Shown here: positions 5,918-6,915 of the stretch, piece after piece | Numbering within the stretch: the stretch's first letter is position 1 | Layout of the letters: each line of letters opens with the position of its first letter | Assembly: GCA_019310195.1 (NCBI GenBank) | Contig: JAFDET010000173.1 | Coordinates: 1-6,915, forward strand | Direction: 5' to 3' | Source of the DNA: Deltaproteobacteria bacterium | GTDB lineage: Bacteria > Myxococcota_A > UBA9160 > JAFDET01 | Length of the DNA: 6,915 bases | The notes under the pieces: model-generated | What the model was told of the DNA's origin: nothing | Databases searched by the model: none | What the model saw: the letters and a program-made list of their open reading frames with translations, nothing else | Translations under genes and position numbers: made by a program

Positions 5918-6187
5918 ATGGAGGGCCGGGCGGCGCTGCTGGAACCGGTGATCGGCGTTCTTCGCAGGAGCCTGGGCCTCTCGGAGGATCAGCGCATCGA
6001 CGCGGAGACGAAGCTGTTGCGCGCTGGACTCACCCTCGACTCGGTATCCCTGCTGGAGTTCGTGATGGCCCTGGAAGACGCGTTCCACTGCGAGATCGAG
6101 GACGACGAGATCGATCCGCTCCGCTTCGGATCCGTGGGCGTGGTCGCGGAGTTCATGCAGAGCAAGCTCGCGGGAGAGGGCTCGTAG
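5918..6187 (+). CDS. Stand-alone acyl carrier protein
   Basis: The 89-residue product has carrier-protein size and fold pattern: helix I (4-20), then a loop to the motif TLDSVSLLEFVMALEDAF. Ser42 in Asp-Ser-Val is the expected phosphopantetheine attachment site. DSV replaces the DSL of the housekeeping fatty-acid ACP, and the C-terminal half is acidic (EIEDDEIDP), as usual for helix II/III surfaces. The housekeeping AcpP normally sits in a fab cluster, so this is more likely a pathway-specific carrier. It ends one base before the start of an AMP-binding ligase, whose product would be loaded onto Ser42. ATG 5918 has no clear Shine-Dalgarno site. A TAGACT hexamer at 5903-5908 could be a -10 box giving a nearly leaderless mRNA, but no matching -35 box is seen. 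It is otherwise 38 bases after the FN3 gene. Confidence 0.9.
   Translation: MEGRAALLEPVIGVLRRSLGLSEDQRIDAETKLLRAGLTLDSVSLLEFVMALEDAFHCEIEDDEIDPLRFGSVGVVAEFMQSKLAGEGS
6172..6180 (+). promoter_or_regulatory. Shine-Dalgarno region for the AMP-binding ligase
   Basis: The purine run GGGAGAGGG lies in the last codons of the carrier gene, 8 bases before GTG 6189. It supports that start and coupled translation of the pair. Confidence 0.65.
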
Positions 6188-6188
6188 C

Positions 6189-6915
6189 GTGACGCTCGAT
6201 CTCGACGTCCTCGGGGCCCGCTTCGCCGGCCGGACGGCCGCCGTCTTCCCGGGCGAGGCCCTGACCTACGCCGGGCTGGTGGATCGCGTCGGTGTCCGCA
6301 TCGGGGAGTTCCGCGCGCGCGGGATCGAGCGCGGCCAGCGGACCGCCCTGGTCTGCAACCAGGACGCCGACACGATTGTTTCGATCGTCGCGCTGCTCGA
6401 GCTCGGGAGCGCTTTCCTTCCCATCGGGCACGTGGCACCGGCGCCGGACCGGTCGCGACTCGCCGCGGCCTTTCGCGCTGGCTGGCTCATCGAGGACGGC
6501 CAGCCCACGCCGACGGGGTGCGACAGCGCGGCGAAAGCAGAACGCGGGCCCGAGGGCGATCCGGAAGTCCTGGCTCTGGCTTCGAGCGGATCGACGGGCC
6601 GTCCCAAGCTCGCGCTGATCTCGGGTTCCCAGCTCCGCTTCCGGATGAAGCAGAAGTGCAGCAGCCACGACATCAGGCGCGACGATCGAAGCCTGGCCGC
6701 CTTCCCGTTGGAGCACGCCGGCGGTCTCCAACTGCTGCTGGCCAGCCTGAGCCAGGGCGCCGGCCTCGTCTTCCCTCCCAGCGCCCACCCGCGCAGCGTG
6801 GTCCGGACCTGCGCGGCCGAGGGCGTCACGCTGCTTCACGGTTCGGCGATGCTCTTCGACCTCATGGTGCGCAGCCGACGCGCGGACTGGCCCGGACTCG
6901 ACGGCGTGCGCTTCG
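6189..6915 (+). CDS. Class I adenylate-forming (AMP-binding) acyl/aryl ligase, 3' truncated
   Basis: The frame from GTG 6189 stays open to the window end: 242 residues, about half of a typical 450-550-residue enzyme. It shows the ANL superfamily pattern. RTALVCNQDADTIVSIVALLELGSAFLPIG (51-80) is the usual first substrate-domain core. The P-loop SSGSTGRPK (132-140) contacts ATP phosphates. FPLEHAGGLQLLL (172-184) is the A4-type region with His176. The motifs that set substrate choice and the C-terminal catalytic Lys domain lie beyond the window. Such enzymes form an acyl-AMP, then a thioester on CoA or a carrier. The adjacent carrier gene, ending one base upstream, suggests direct transfer to its phosphopantetheine arm. 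The acid could be fatty, aryl or amino acid; I see no basis to choose. The enzyme could instead be a CoA ligase, such as a MenE- or FadD-like one. Confidence 0.9.
   Translation, partial: MTLDLDVLGARFAGRTAAVFPGEALTYAGLVDRVGVRIGEFRARGIERGQRTALVCNQDADTIVSIVALLELGSAFLPIGHVAPAPDRSRLAAAFRAGWLIEDGQPTPTGCDSAAKAERGPEGDPEVLALASSGSTGRPKLALISGSQLRFRMKQKCSSHDIRRDDRSLAAFPLEHAGGLQLLLASLSQGAGLVFPPSAHPRSVVRTCAAEGVTLLHGSAMLFDLMVRSRRADWPGLDGVRF

Noticed and set aside
6153..6839. Minus-strand frames opposite the AMP-binding ligase
   Set aside because: The plus frame contains the full P-loop and ligase core; the minus frames are shadows.

Overview
This is a GC-rich, densely packed bacterial chromosome segment. 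The lipoproteins, the HAMP-linked class III cyclase and the high GC suggest a Gram-negative, deltaproteobacterium-like (Myxococcota, Desulfobacterota or Binatota type) organism. That placement is inferred from gene content and composition only. I see no rRNA, tRNA, CRISPR array, transposase or phage gene.

Layout. Bases 1-201 hold the 3' end of an unrecognised gene. It overlaps ridA (194-589), an enamine/imine deaminase that appears to start at a non-standard ACG codon. Convergent to ridA is a minus-strand CPBP-family membrane protease (720-1364). The space between the two is filled by a large imperfect inverted repeat (575-734) that runs into both coding regions. It places their stop codons at mirror-image positions, so both proteins end in Asp-Val-Pro-Ala. 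A divergent gap (1365-1479) with a strong GC hairpin and an 11-C tract leads to greA (1480-1956), which encodes a transcript-cleavage factor.

Next come three same-strand envelope or signalling genes: a membrane adenylate/guanylate cyclase (2046-3410), a TPR-like lipoprotein (3407-4483, overlapping the cyclase by 4 bases) and a lipoprotein with four fibronectin-III-like repeats (4650-5879). A 170-bp MITE-like palindrome (4479-4648) sits exactly between the stop codon of the TPR gene and the start codon of the FN3 gene. Both ends carry CCTAGG, so removing one copy plus the element leaves the two genes 2 bases apart. The three genes were probably a tight operon that the element later entered without breaking either reading frame.

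The window ends with a stand-alone acyl carrier protein (5918-6187). One base later comes a class I adenylate-forming (AMP-binding) enzyme (from 6189), cut off by the window edge. The pair probably activates and loads an acid onto the carrier and may open a larger biosynthetic locus beyond the window.

The most unusual items are the two palindromic elements placed at gene ends, the ACG start of ridA, the hairpin plus poly-C leader of greA, and the cyclase-TPR-FN3 module. I did not find a clearly new defence or mobile system.
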